Assembly (NCBI GenBank): GCA_964421875.1
Contig: CAYQZD010000071.1
Coordinates: 1-17,737, forward strand
DNA length: 17,737 nt
Direction of reading: 5' to 3'
DNA from: CAYQZD01 sp964421875
Lineage (GTDB): Bacteria > Electryoneota > Tariuqbacteria > Tariuqbacterales > Tariuqbacteraceae
Part shown: piece by piece, positions 6,789 to 15,680 of the stretch
How positions within the stretch are numbered: the stretch's first letter is position 1
How the letters are laid out: each line of letters opens with the position of its first letter
Position numbers and translations under genes: made by a program
The notes under the pieces: generated by a model
The model's input: only the letters and a program-made list of their open reading frames with translations
Database searches by the model: none
Told to the model about the DNA's origin: nothing

Positions 6789-8771
6789 TTATTCAGATAT
6801 TCTTACAGAATAATCCTTCGACATTATTTCAGCGGTTTCCCTCCGGCGATTGACGCCTCCGCCGTCGTTAAAATACTGGTTATACCATATCATCAGGTTC
6901 AACAGCATCCATACTTTCAGCGCTTTGTCCGAGTCGTGAACTTCCGATACCCATTTCATCATTCCTTTCTCATCCATAAAGTCTGGTGTGTATTCCATAG
7001 CAGCGTTGAGGAATTCCATCAGCAGGCCGTCTGCGAACCATCGGTTCAAGGGCACCGGGAAGGAGTATTTTTTCCTGAAAAGCACATCAGGCGGAATCTT
7101 ATCCACGAAGCTTCGCTTCAAGATATACTTGGTGGTGTCCAGGGTTTCCGCAATCTCCAGCGCGTTCAGTCGGACGCACATATTCTCATACATCGGTGAA
7201 TTCCAATGCAGTTTGTATTTCCAGGGTATTTTGGTGACGAAATCGAGCAGTTCCGGGTCGGTGAAGGGAACCCTTCCTTCTACCGAGGCTGCCATAGTAG
7301 TGGTGTCCAGCCTTCCCAGCAGCCCCATCAGGTGAACGCTTTCCATAGTATATAAGTACTTATTGTATAGGTCGAGTTCCTTTATTTTCGCGAACTGCCG
7401 CCTCCAGAAATTACCGCAGGAAGCGAAACCGCGGTGTTTATCCAGCACCTCCGGTTTGAACACGGTTTCGAATTCAGCCGATTTCATCCAGCAGTAAACC
7501 GATAGGAAATGGTCAATTTCGTCTTTAAACTCGATCCGGTTGTACATCCTCATCAAAGCCTTGTTCAGGAGCTTGCGCTGCGCCTTGGGCACATTGGAAT
7601 CCGGGAGACTTCGTAAATAATCGATAGGACTTCGGAGGATACCCCCATATCCTCCGAACAGTTCATCCGCCCCTTCCCCGGAAAGCACCACGGTGATGCT
7701 CTCTTTTAACACCTTCGACATCACGTAAAGCGGCACTTCATTGGGGACAGACAAAGGGGCGTCCTTGATACGGATTAGTTCGGTCAGCGCTTCGAAGTAA
7801 TCCTCTTCTTCGATGGTAATCTGAGTGTGGTCAGTGCCCCAAGCCGCAGCCACCTGGTCGGAGAAATAGAACTCGTTGAATCCTTCTTCAGGGAAGCCGA
7901 TGGAGTAGGTTTTCACCGGCGTTTTCATCATCTCCGACATCAAGGCCACCAGGATGGCTGAGTCTATCCCGCCGGAGAGATAGGCGCCCACCGGGACATC
8001 GCTTATTAAACGCCTTTCCACCGCGTGATGGAGAATGGAGCGCACTCCCGCGATATAGTAGTCCTCTCCTTTATCCTCCTTATCTTGTTCGGGAATGACC
8101 GGCAGCATCCAATACCTTCGAGATTGAAATTTATCGCTGGTGACAGTGACACTACATCCCGGTTCAAGGGAATAGATTCCCTGAAAAAGCGTTTCCTCGC
8201 CCATAACCGACTGGTAATGTGAAAGATAAAATGCAATGACTTTGAAATTAGGCTTTCGTTCCAATCCGGGGTATGCTAAGATAGATTTTATCTCTGAGGC
8301 AAAAACGAAGCATTCTCCCACCCTGGCGTAGTACAAAGGTTTGATGCCGGATCGGTCCCTGGCCAGGAAGAGCCTTCGTTCCACGCTGTCCCATACTGCG
8401 AAAGCGAACATCCCGTTCAGTTTTTCCGGGCATCTCTCCCCGTATTCGATAAAACAGTAAAGTAGAACTTCCGTATCGCTCTTTGTGCGGAACCTATGAC
8501 CCTTCGCTTCCAAGGTTTGCCTTAATTCGCGGAAATTGTAAATCTCTCCGTTGAAGACCAGATGGTAACGGCCTGAGGGATCGGACATCGGCTGGCGTCC
8601 CCCCTCCAGGTCGATTATCGAAAGCCTGCGGTGACCTAATCCCGTGTAACTGTCGAACCAGAAACCGCGGTCATCGGGACCCCGGTGTACCAGTAAATCG
8701 GTCATCACCTCCAGCACACCGAGTTTAATTCCCCCCCCCTTAGGATTGAATATTCCGGCAATTCCACACAT
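6789..8771 (-). CDS. Glutamine-dependent asparagine synthetase-like amidotransferase (AsnB family)
   Basis: This 660-residue protein has a complete class II amidotransferase architecture. After Met removal, Cys2 is the glutaminase nucleophile (MCGIAG). It also has RRLSIIDL near 48-55, NGEIYN near 74-79 and the SDTE segment near 98-101. The synthetase domain has the ATP-binding PP-loop SGGIDS (266-271) and SGEGADELFGGYG near 364-376. Family members make asparagine or, in surface-sugar and glycosylation clusters, amidate sugar carboxylates or other acids. The location between glycosyltransferases and flagellin favours a modification role here, but housekeeping asparagine synthesis cannot be excluded. 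It starts 4 bases after the preceding stop, with no strong Shine-Dalgarno, so it is probably translationally coupled. A nine-G tract spans codons 11-14. Confidence 0.9.
   Translation of the reverse strand: MCGIAGIFNPKGGGIKLGVLEVMTDLLVHRGPDDRGFWFDSYTGLGHRRLSIIDLEGGRQPMSDPSGRYHLVFNGEIYNFRELRQTLEAKGHRFRTKSDTEVLLYCFIEYGERCPEKLNGMFAFAVWDSVERRLFLARDRSGIKPLYYARVGECFVFASEIKSILAYPGLERKPNFKVIAFYLSHYQSVMGEETLFQGIYSLEPGCSVTVTSDKFQSRRYWMLPVIPEQDKEDKGEDYYIAGVRSILHHAVERRLISDVPVGAYLSGGIDSAILVALMSEMMKTPVKTYSIGFPEEGFNEFYFSDQVAAAWGTDHTQITIEEEDYFEALTELIRIKDAPLSVPNEVPLYVMSKVLKESITVVLSGEGADELFGGYGGILRSPIDYLRSLPDSNVPKAQRKLLNKALMRMYNRIEFKDEIDHFLSVYCWMKSAEFETVFKPEVLDKHRGFASCGNFWRRQFAKIKELDLYNKYLYTMESVHLMGLLGRLDTTTMAASVEGRVPFTDPELLDFVTKIPWKYKLHWNSPMYENMCVRLNALEIAETLDTTKYILKRSFVDKIPPDVLFRKKYSFPVPLNRWFADGLLMEFLNAAMEYTPDFMDEKGMMKWVSEVHDSDKALKVWMLLNLMIWYNQYFNDGGGVNRRRETAEIMSKDYSVRISE
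8731..8739 (-). repeat. Nine-G homopolymer tract in asnB codons 11-14
   Basis: Nine consecutive C on the plus strand, read as G9 on the coding strand, encode Lys-Gly-Gly-Gly just after the catalytic N-terminus. Gain or loss of one base would frameshift the protein near codon 15. Poly-G tracts of this length are slippage-prone contingency loci in, for example, Campylobacter flagellin-glycosylation genes. Confidence 0.75.
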
Positions 8772-8775
8772 AAGA

Positions 8776-9138
8776 TTATCTTAGATTATCGATGAAGATT
8801 GAAGGTTTTCTCCTCTGCGATTTGTATTTATTGAATACCGACCGGGTTTTATGGATCTGTCCCAGGTTTTCCACTACGCTGTTTTGCAGACGGCGCGCGG
8901 TTTTTTCCAGCGCCGCTTCGCACTCTGCGAGATGCTCTTTCAAACGTTCCCGGCTTTCAGCATCTATTCCGGCAAGTTCATCCCCGGTCATTTGTGCAAG
9001 CAGGTTCTTCCTGCATTGCGCTAGAGCTTGGAAACCGGCGGGATGGTGAGATTCTTCATCCCTCAGGAACCGTTCCGTGATTTCGATGAACTGTTCAATC
9101 AAATCGGAGTCCGATTCCGCTGTCCGAGGCTCCGCCAT
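8776..9138 (-). CDS. Unrecognised small helical protein, possibly a FliT/FlgN-like chaperone
   Basis: This is a 120-residue, charged, predicted all-helical protein that I do not recognise by sequence. I chose the ATG at 9138, beginning MAEPRTAES, because it lies 2 bases after the stop codon of the upstream gene. The longer frame from 9192 would overlap that gene by 52 bases. The central part carries heptad-like Leu/Ala spacing (near 62-85), and the C-terminus is basic (NKYKSQRRKPS near 100-112). Size, helical character and a place in a flagellar neighbourhood are compatible with FliT- or FlgN-type export chaperones. No specific motif proves this. It is tightly coupled to both neighbours, with asnB starting 4 bases downstream. 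Confidence 0.6.
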   Translation of the reverse strand: MAEPRTAESDSDLIEQFIEITERFLRDEESHHPAGFQALAQCRKNLLAQMTGDELAGIDAESRERLKEHLAECEAALEKTARRLQNSVVENLGQIHKTRSVFNKYKSQRRKPSIFIDNLR

Positions 9139-9140
9139 AG

Positions 9141-9767
9141 TTATTGCGCCTCTACTATGGTGGAACGCAGCTCCGCAATCATATCCTCCCACCCCTCCAG
9201 CGCCTGGACCAGCTCATACTCCAGAATGTCCGCTAAAGCTATCCAGTCCTCATTCTTCTGCGCTTCGTACATATTGTCAAAGATGGGAATGAATTGCTTT
9301 TCCAGAAAATCTTGGAGGTTTTTCCCTTCGTGTTCAACGGCGCTCTGGTCGATTTTCAGCATTCCGGTCAGCGCGTCTATGGCTTTTAACAGCCAGCGGA
9401 TTCCTTCAATCATCTTGGAATAGCCCTCATTGGCTTCAAGCTGGTCTCCTAATCGGAAGAGTTCCGAGGCTCGAAGGGCGCTTCGCCGTAGCATTTGGAG
9501 ATGTTCCTCGGTTGAATCGAGAGCCTCACAAGCCAGTGTCTGCGGGTCCGCAGTGACGATATCGATACTCTGAATCTGATCGAGGGGGAATCGGTAGTAA
9601 TCCCCCTGCCGGCCTCCGGTCAGCGCCTGGCCGTTCATTCTGACTTCGGTGATAACTTTCCCTTCGCCGCTCATCCTCTCCGACAACTTTTCGAACACTT
9701 GACCAAAGCAGGTCTCACTTTCCGGGAAAAATGACTCGCTCCTGTCGTCGATTATCAGGTTTAACAT
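9141..9767 (-). CDS. Unrecognised two-part protein, beta-rich N-terminus and helical C-terminus
   Basis: This is a 208-residue protein of unknown function. Residues 1-75 look beta-rich (MLNLIIDDRS, then VITEVRMNGQAL, then IQSIDIVTADP), which could be a small beta-grasp-like fold. Residues ~80-208 are helical with acidic and aromatic positions (RLGDQLEANEGYSKMIEGIRW, then WIALADILEYELVQALEGW). The helical part has loose resemblance to the helical domains following the GT9 domains in the two upstream proteins, but I cannot establish homology by eye. There is no signal peptide, membrane segment or catalytic motif. GAGAGGT lies just upstream of the ATG. It is 64 bases downstream of the fusion gene and 2 bases upstream of the next start, so it is likely co-expressed with both. 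Confidence 0.75.
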   Translation of the reverse strand: MLNLIIDDRSESFFPESETCFGQVFEKLSERMSGEGKVITEVRMNGQALTGGRQGDYYRFPLDQIQSIDIVTADPQTLACEALDSTEEHLQMLRRSALRASELFRLGDQLEANEGYSKMIEGIRWLLKAIDALTGMLKIDQSAVEHEGKNLQDFLEKQFIPIFDNMYEAQKNEDWIALADILEYELVQALEGWEDMIAELRSTIVEAQ

Positions 9768-9831
9768 GATAACCTCTCTCTATTAATATGTAATACATAT
9801 CTATATAGGACTCTAAATATAGTTAGTAAGG

Positions 9832-12800
9832 CTAACGCCCTTCCAGCATTCTATAGTAACAGCGCAGTTTTATCTGTTCCTTGCACTCTCCGCAAATCCT
9901 GCAGCCGCCGCACTGGAAATTCCGCAGGTCGCACTTTCGGCATTTTTCGCTTTTAACCATTGCTTCCCGATGCCAATCCCGGTCCTTCTGCGCCAGTTCT
10001 GCAAATTCACCGGCGCGGACATCTCCGGGACCGGAGTAATTCTGGTAGGGACAGCTGCCGATTTTACCTTCGGGATTGACCACAATGGATATTGCAAGCT
10101 CACAGCCGAAGGTCCTGCAGCCGGTCACGAACCGTCCCTGCCTCAACCAGGGCGCATCACCTATGGCGGTTACGACCCTCCCCACCAGCGACTCCGCTTC
10201 CTCGCGGTACCCCCCCTTCAAGCGTCCTTTGGGATTAGCTACCGCCAGGGCGCAGCGGAGGCGGGGCGAATCGAAAGCTTCAATGAACCGGCTGAGATTC
10301 CGTTCCAAATCAGAGACATTTTCGGGTAAGACGACGCAGGTGATTTCCACTTCCACCTTTTCCTCAAGAAGGAGTTTCACCGCCTGCACAGCTTTTCGAT
10401 GGTTCCCTTGACCGCGGATAAGGTCGTTGATATCAGGGCTGACGCCGTCCAGGCTCACCTGCACCGAATCCGCCAGTCCCGCAATCCTTGAGGCGGTTTC
10501 CCGGTCTTGAATCAAAACGCCATTGGTTAAAAGCGCTGCCTTCAATCCTTCGTTCACGGCAGTTTCGGCGATTTCAAAGAAATCGGGATGAATCAGCGGT
10601 TCTCCCCCGGTGAAGGTCACCGAATTGCCCTGCCCCATAAAGGCGAACCGCTTAATCAGGTTTTTCCACTCCTCAGTTGTCAGCTCCTGTTTCATCCGGG
10701 AGCCTGCTGAAAAATAACAGTGGCTACACTTAAGATTGCATTGGCGGGTGAGAAAGAGCTGGAGATTTCGAGGAGCCAAATCCCGGTCTTCAAACCGGGT
10801 TTCGGAGCCCTGACGGAATTTAGTCAGATTCATCAGTTCAATCACTTCCCTCAGCTTACGCAGGGCTGTTTCAGCGCTTATGCCGTGCCGCGCCGCCGCT
10901 TCCGCCGCCGCGGCGCCCATTGTTCGTCCCCCGGCTAAACTGGCGGTGATGCCGGCTCCGACTTCATCGGTGACTATCCAGGCGGCGTTTTCCGGGGCGA
11001 TAACCAGCGACCTAGGTCCAAAATGGTGAATCGACACCTCGCGGGGAACGTCCAGCGTCTCCGGGAATTCGGCTTCGAAGGCGGCGATTTCATCCGGCTT
11101 GCCCACAGTCAGCAGCGTATCTTTTGGTGATTGAACCGTGTCGATTTCTCCCTGGAATGCGTTGAAAGTTTGAACGCTATTTGAATCCGACATCTTCTCT
11201 AATATATTTTTTGCACGGCGCTTGTAGGTATGGTTGGCGATAACTTTGGTCCGGGCGGACGCAGACATCTTTTTCCTCAATTCCGGGCGGGATAAATAGT
11301 ATTCCGCGAGTTCTCTCGCCTCTTCAGGTGAATGGTAGACCGCGATGTCCTTATCGACTTCAAAGATTTCTTCCAGCTCCGGGCGGTGGTCTGTCAGCAG
11401 AAATCCTCCGCAGGCCGGGACATCGAACACCCTCTGGTTGAGCCCCTGCGGCATCTGCAGGCTGCTATAGTTGAAACTTATGGCAGCGCCGTTATAGAGC
11501 AAAGGTAATTCTCTGAAGTACGCGATGGGGCTTCTTAATTCCGGACAGCGGCCGTCGAATAGCGCATCCCATCCCTCGTCTCCGAAAACGGTGAGCCCCA
11601 ATTCGGTCAATTCCACCAGCGTCTTCAGCCGGATTTTCTGGTTGATAATCTTGGTCCAGGCGGCATTGAAGGCGCGACTCTGTTCCGAGCTATCGAAATT
11701 GAAACCGTTCCGTGCTGTTTCCAAAGCTTCATAAATTAATCTGCCGTCCCCATTAAGGGAAAGCTCTATCTTCTCGCCCAGCGTCGGGTCAAGCATTTCC
11801 GGCGTCAAACAGATTCTAAACTTCTCAATATCCGCCGCCAGGCTGTCGGCAACAAAAGCGATGGGAACCTTGAACTCGGGTGGAATTTCCGCTGGGGAAC
11901 GGGGATAAAAGTGGCTTACAGAAGCCGCCAGCGGCAGATAATGAACCCTGGGAAAACCGAGGCTCCGCATCCGCTCGACCAGGTATTCATCCCAGCAGAA
12001 AATTTGGTTGAATTCGCCAACCAGCCTTGATGGTTCACTCAGGATTAGCAGAGGGCTGTCAACATAGAACACCGCGGAGGGAACGCCCCGCCGTTCCAGT
12101 TCTTCCACCAGATACCCTTCCGAGTCGAATCCCAGATGGTTGACGGTGAAAAGGAAATCGGGCTGAAAGGAATCCACCCGGCTTAAGAGCGCAGCGATGA
12201 ACTCCTCCGCTCCTCCGAGACGGTCCTTGGCGCCCGGGTCGAGGTTTACAAGTTCGACTTCAGCTCCCAGCTCGGAAAAAGCCCGGGACATTTCTCCGGT
12301 TACAAAATAGGGCGCATCCACCGCCAGCACTCTTTTCGGGGCAGGTTTACCGTTTCTCAATGGGGGATTTTCAACAATGGGAGCGGTATCTGCGCCGCGA
12401 GCCAGATGTTTGGCAAAAAGCTCCGCCCCGCGTTTTAACTGCCGGTATAGTTTTCCGGTCATCTGCGCCAGTTCAGCCAAGCCTGCTTCCGGTAAAGCCT
12501 CCTTCCCCAGATGATAATCGAGGGTTAGCGGTCTGAGTTCCCCGCGCGCGTTTCCCAAAGCCTCGATTTCAGCATCGCAGCGTCCGATTTCGGCGCCGAA
12601 ACGTTTGATTTCCGGGAGTTCGAGTTTATCCGCTTTCGCGGAGCGCTCCAGTTGGCCGGTCAGTTTTATACCACTTTCTGTAAACTCAATCAGGGATTTC
12701 AAAGAGCGAAGCGCCCCCGCACTATCATCCGCAATTTCTTTGCCAGCGATTTCATCTATATTTATTGCGCTGTATTCATTAGAGTTATATAGTTCCCACC

Positions 12801-14013
12801 AGGCTTCCCGATAGGCAAGATTTACCCTGTGTTCGAACCGATTCGACCCCGGAACGACGGGCTGCATCAGCCATAATCCCCGGTGGTCGAAAGCTGTGCG
12901 GCTGATTTTCACTTTAGAGGTATATTCAGGGGGAATATCACTGATATCCCTCCCGGCGGCAATTTCCCGTGCCAGCCAGACCACCAGTTCCGGCTTCAAC
13001 ATACTGTGGCAGGCGAAATCGACACAGGGCCGTTTATAATTGCAGGGCGCGCACTCGGCGTCAGCCTCTACAATAATATGCCCTTCGCCGAAGGGCCCGG
13101 TTTCGGAAGCCAGCGCCGGTCCTAATGTCAGCGACAGAACCGGTGTGTCCACCGCCGCTGCCAGGTGCTGGGTGCCGGTATCGTTGCTAATCTGCAATCG
13201 GCAGCGCTGTAGCAGCGCTGCGAGCTGGCCGACGCCGGTTTCACCGGCGAGATTCACTGATTTCGCTATCCCGCTCCCCGCCGCCTCGACCAATGATTTT
13301 TCCTTGTCGGTCCCGAAGAACAGTAGGAAAAAGTCCTGGGATAATTCAATAGCAGCGCGGCGGAAGTTTTCCGCTCCCCACTGTTTGGATTCGGTGGAAG
13401 CTCCGGCTTGGACGCCGATGATTTGTTGCCCTTCGCGCCAGCCGGCGCGTTTAAGGGCTGCTTCTGCCCAATCTTGCTCATCGTCCTTCACGTTGAAGCG
13501 GAGGCGGTTGTTTGCCTTGGTTCTGGCGTGCGCCTTGTATCCTCCCGCCAGCCGATATAAATCCACCAGGTTGAACTGATTCAAACCCCGGTTGATATTG
13601 GTGTTGTAAAACTGTCTGAGCCAGGGATCCTCCACCGAAATAAAGCCTTCCGCGTCCATCACCAGTCCGTGAACCTCCCCTGGCAGAAGTCCTGACAGCA
13701 CCGCTCCCAAACGGTTGTGGGTCAAATTGAAGATACTGTCGTATTCATAATCCGAAAGCTCCTGCAGCAGTTCACGGTATAAATCGAAGTTTCGACGGAG
13801 GCCGCCCTCTCTCAGGGGGAGCATATAGCTCATCAGGTCGATGGGATGGAGGAAGTCTAGGTCCGGTATCCCCTCAAGCGTCTCAGTGAAATTAGAGGCG
13901 GCGAGGCAGCCGATTTCAGCTTGGGGATTCTGTTCCTTAAGGAAAGTAATCAGCGGCGAGGTCTGGAGAAGGTCACCCATACGGCCGAAGTTTATCAGCA
14001 GAATCCGTCTCAT
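9832..14013 (-). CDS. Four-module fusion: GT9 - helical - CgeB-like GT - PqqD-like - radical SAM/SPASM
   Basis: This is a single intact 1393-codon frame. Residues 1-~360 form a GT9 (heptosyltransferase-type) glycosyltransferase with FGRMGDLLQTSPL near 9-21 (conserved Asp14), NDTGTQH 277-283 and a CAPC-x5-C-x4-C cluster (321-335). Residues ~365-545 are a helical domain. Residues ~558-945 are a DUF3880/CgeB-like glycosyltransferase (HYLPLAA 691-697; terminal HTYKRRAKNILEKM). Residues ~985-1067 resemble a PqqD peptide-recognition fold. Residues ~1080-1290 are a radical SAM domain with C1092-x3-C1096-x2-C1099 and GGEPL 1136-1140. The rest is a Cys-rich SPASM-like tail (C1299, C1304, C1321, C1358, C1361, C1368, C1371, C1374, C1377, C1385) for auxiliary Fe-S clusters. 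The ATG overlaps the upstream stop by 4 bases (ATGA), with GGAGAGGG upstream. A protein-modifying role, possibly on flagellin, is inferred; the chemistry is unknown. Confidence 0.9.
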   Translation of the reverse strand: MRRILLINFGRMGDLLQTSPLITFLKEQNPQAEIGCLAASNFTETLEGIPDLDFLHPIDLMSYMLPLREGGLRRNFDLYRELLQELSDYEYDSIFNLTHNRLGAVLSGLLPGEVHGLVMDAEGFISVEDPWLRQFYNTNINRGLNQFNLVDLYRLAGGYKAHARTKANNRLRFNVKDDEQDWAEAALKRAGWREGQQIIGVQAGASTESKQWGAENFRRAAIELSQDFFLLFFGTDKEKSLVEAAGSGIAKSVNLAGETGVGQLAALLQRCRLQISNDTGTQHLAAAVDTPVLSLTLGPALASETGPFGEGHIIVEADAECAPCNYKRPCVDFACHSMLKPELVVWLAREIAAGRDISDIPPEYTSKVKISRTAFDHRGLWLMQPVVPGSNRFEHRVNLAYREAWWELYNSNEYSAINIDEIAGKEIADDSAGALRSLKSLIEFTESGIKLTGQLERSAKADKLELPEIKRFGAEIGRCDAEIEALGNARGELRPLTLDYHLGKEALPEAGLAELAQMTGKLYRQLKRGAELFAKHLARGADTAPIVENPPLRNGKPAPKRVLAVDAPYFVTGEMSRAFSELGAEVELVNLDPGAKDRLGGAEEFIAALLSRVDSFQPDFLFTVNHLGFDSEGYLVEELERRGVPSAVFYVDSPLLILSEPSRLVGEFNQIFCWDEYLVERMRSLGFPRVHYLPLAASVSHFYPRSPAEIPPEFKVPIAFVADSLAADIEKFRICLTPEMLDPTLGEKIELSLNGDGRLIYEALETARNGFNFDSSEQSRAFNAAWTKIINQKIRLKTLVELTELGLTVFGDEGWDALFDGRCPELRSPIAYFRELPLLYNGAAISFNYSSLQMPQGLNQRVFDVPACGGFLLTDHRPELEEIFEVDKDIAVYHSPEEARELAEYYLSRPELRKKMSASARTKVIANHTYKRRAKNILEKMSDSNSVQTFNAFQGEIDTVQSPKDTLLTVGKPDEIAAFEAEFPETLDVPREVSIHHFGPRSLVIAPENAAWIVTDEVGAGITASLAGGRTMGAAAAEAAARHGISAETALRKLREVIELMNLTKFRQGSETRFEDRDLAPRNLQLFLTRQCNLKCSHCYFSAGSRMKQELTTEEWKNLIKRFAFMGQGNSVTFTGGEPLIHPDFFEIAETAVNEGLKAALLTNGVLIQDRETASRIAGLADSVQVSLDGVSPDINDLIRGQGNHRKAVQAVKLLLEEKVEVEITCVVLPENVSDLERNLSRFIEAFDSPRLRCALAVANPKGRLKGGYREEAESLVGRVVTAIGDAPWLRQGRFVTGCRTFGCELAISIVVNPEGKIGSCPYQNYSGPGDVRAGEFAELAQKDRDWHREAMVKSEKCRKCDLRNFQCGGCRICGECKEQIKLRCYYRMLEGR

Positions 14014-15680
14014 ACCACAACCCTCTCCGCCGCAATAAGTTTCTCCCTGATATAGCTTCCGATTTCATCGGCTAACAGCGCGGACTTATCTTTGAGGCCT
14101 CGGTATAGTTCTTCCGCCAGCGAAATAATATAATCCAAATCCTCCCGCTCGGTGTTGTTCTTGCGCAGCCTCACATCCCCGGCGATCATCGAAAGTTCGG
14201 GCGCGGTGAGTTCGATATGGTAAATGCCATTGTCAACTATAATCATTTCCCGTGTCAGGCGTTTCAAAGCCTCCACATCGGGCGGCGAGGAAGCTTGGCG
14301 CATTTTGCCCGTAATCTCCAGCCCCTGTTCCGCTAATTCCGTAAGCTGGATAAGATGCTTTCGGAGCGAATCCAGCTTACTCTCCAATTCCGGGTCGGAG
14401 GGTTCCGAATACCATAGGAAAAAGTCTGTCTCGGTCAGATTCCGTTCCGGGTTAAGAAACCGTTTCCACATCCGGCGGTAGAATCCCATCAGCAGATTCT
14501 CCATTGTCAAGGGGCGGCGTATCAACGGAATCAGGTTCCAGAATCCGTCGGCTTCGAATAGGGGCCGGGATAGTTTCAGATTCTGCCAGCCGGGTTCTTC
14601 GTTGAACTGTTCAACATCTCCTGAAGTCAGGCGGTCGAAATTATTCACTGCCCAGAGGACATCCTCCGGCTTGACACAGCGATGACACTGATGGTCGAGG
14701 CAGGTGGTGTGATACCCGCAGGGGGCGCAAGCGAGGTTCGCCTCCAGCGTTAAAGCCTTTTCCGTGTAGGGCCCGGTATCCGGGGCTCGGGCTTCACCTA
14801 AGAAAATCGCGGTCACCGGCGTTCCCACCGCCGCTGCTACGTGCATCGTTCCGGTATCGTTGGTCACCAGCATTTCGCACCGCTCCACTACCGCAGCGAG
14901 TTGGCTCATACTGGTCTTGTCCACCGCGTCCACCACTTGCCCGTCATAAACCTGCCGCATCCGCTCTAAAAGCTCCCGCTCTTTTCCCCGTCCGAAAACC
15001 ACCGGAATCCAGCCGAACCGCTGGTGCAGAAGGGCTGCGAGTTCCCCGAACGATTCCGGATTCCATTGCCGGTCGTCGGAGGAGGCGCCTAATTGAAAGC
15101 CGACAAAGGGACCCTGATGTTCCGCAAAAAGCTGATTGGGAAAATTCTTATCCGCTTCGGGAATTATATAATTCAGTTTCCTCGATTTGAGGTCGATATC
15201 CCCGGTCAGGTTGTACATATCCACCAGGTTAATCGTATTGAGATAGCGGTCCTTGGCGACGTTGAAGAAGTAATCCATCCAGGGGTTGCGCACCACTATC
15301 GCACCATCCTCCGACATCACCATCCCCCGCCCATCTTTACATCCGATTAAAAGGCAGAAGACGGCTGACAGCGTGGTATGGGAAAGGTTGATGACCAAAT
15401 CGTACTCCCCGCCCAGCCGTTTGAACACCCGTTTCAAGTGGGTGTAATGCTCCTCCAGCGAAAGCCGGGAATCCGCGATGCGGGGGACGAAGCTGTTGAC
15501 CTCCACCGGGAATATGCGGTCAACCCCGATGAACCCGGCGCAGATTCCCCGGAAATCGTCCAAAACCGCCAGGGTGATTTCCGATTCCGGATTTTCCCGT
15601 TTCAATCCCTCAATCAGGGGGGAGGACTGCAGTAGGTCCCCCATCCGAGTGAAATTGACTATGAGGATTTTACGTTTCAA
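14010..15680 (-). CDS. GT9 family glycosyltransferase with C-terminal helical domain
   Basis: This 556-residue protein has a GT9 (ADP-heptose:LPS heptosyltransferase-like) domain at residues 1-~350, with FTRMGDLLQSSPL near 10-22 (conserved Asp15), GFQLGAS near 194-200, NDTGTMH 274-280 and a Cys cluster (CAPC 318-321, C327, C332, C335). A helical region occupies about 365-556. The whole chain is paralogous to residues 1-~545 of the downstream fusion; even the linker is shared (RPLFEADGFW against RTAFDHRGLW; LYRGLK against LYRQLK). GT9 enzymes transfer heptose or related sugars from ADP-sugars, often onto lipopolysaccharide, so an LPS role is the alternative to flagellin modification. The start appears to be TTG with no clear Shine-Dalgarno, since the GT9 fold begins right there (MKRKILIVNF). 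A MITE-like element ends 21 bases upstream. Confidence 0.9.
   Translation of the reverse strand: MKRKILIVNFTRMGDLLQSSPLIEGLKRENPESEITLAVLDDFRGICAGFIGVDRIFPVEVNSFVPRIADSRLSLEEHYTHLKRVFKRLGGEYDLVINLSHTTLSAVFCLLIGCKDGRGMVMSEDGAIVVRNPWMDYFFNVAKDRYLNTINLVDMYNLTGDIDLKSRKLNYIIPEADKNFPNQLFAEHQGPFVGFQLGASSDDRQWNPESFGELAALLHQRFGWIPVVFGRGKERELLERMRQVYDGQVVDAVDKTSMSQLAAVVERCEMLVTNDTGTMHVAAAVGTPVTAIFLGEARAPDTGPYTEKALTLEANLACAPCGYHTTCLDHQCHRCVKPEDVLWAVNNFDRLTSGDVEQFNEEPGWQNLKLSRPLFEADGFWNLIPLIRRPLTMENLLMGFYRRMWKRFLNPERNLTETDFFLWYSEPSDPELESKLDSLRKHLIQLTELAEQGLEITGKMRQASSPPDVEALKRLTREMIIVDNGIYHIELTAPELSMIAGDVRLRKNNTEREDLDYIISLAEELYRGLKDKSALLADEIGSYIREKLIAAERVVV

Noticed and set aside
9139..9192. Upstream extension of the 120-residue protein to a start at 9192
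   Set aside because: It would overlap the preceding gene by 52 bases, while the internal ATG at 9138 sits 2 bases after that gene's stop, fitting the tight spacing of the operon.
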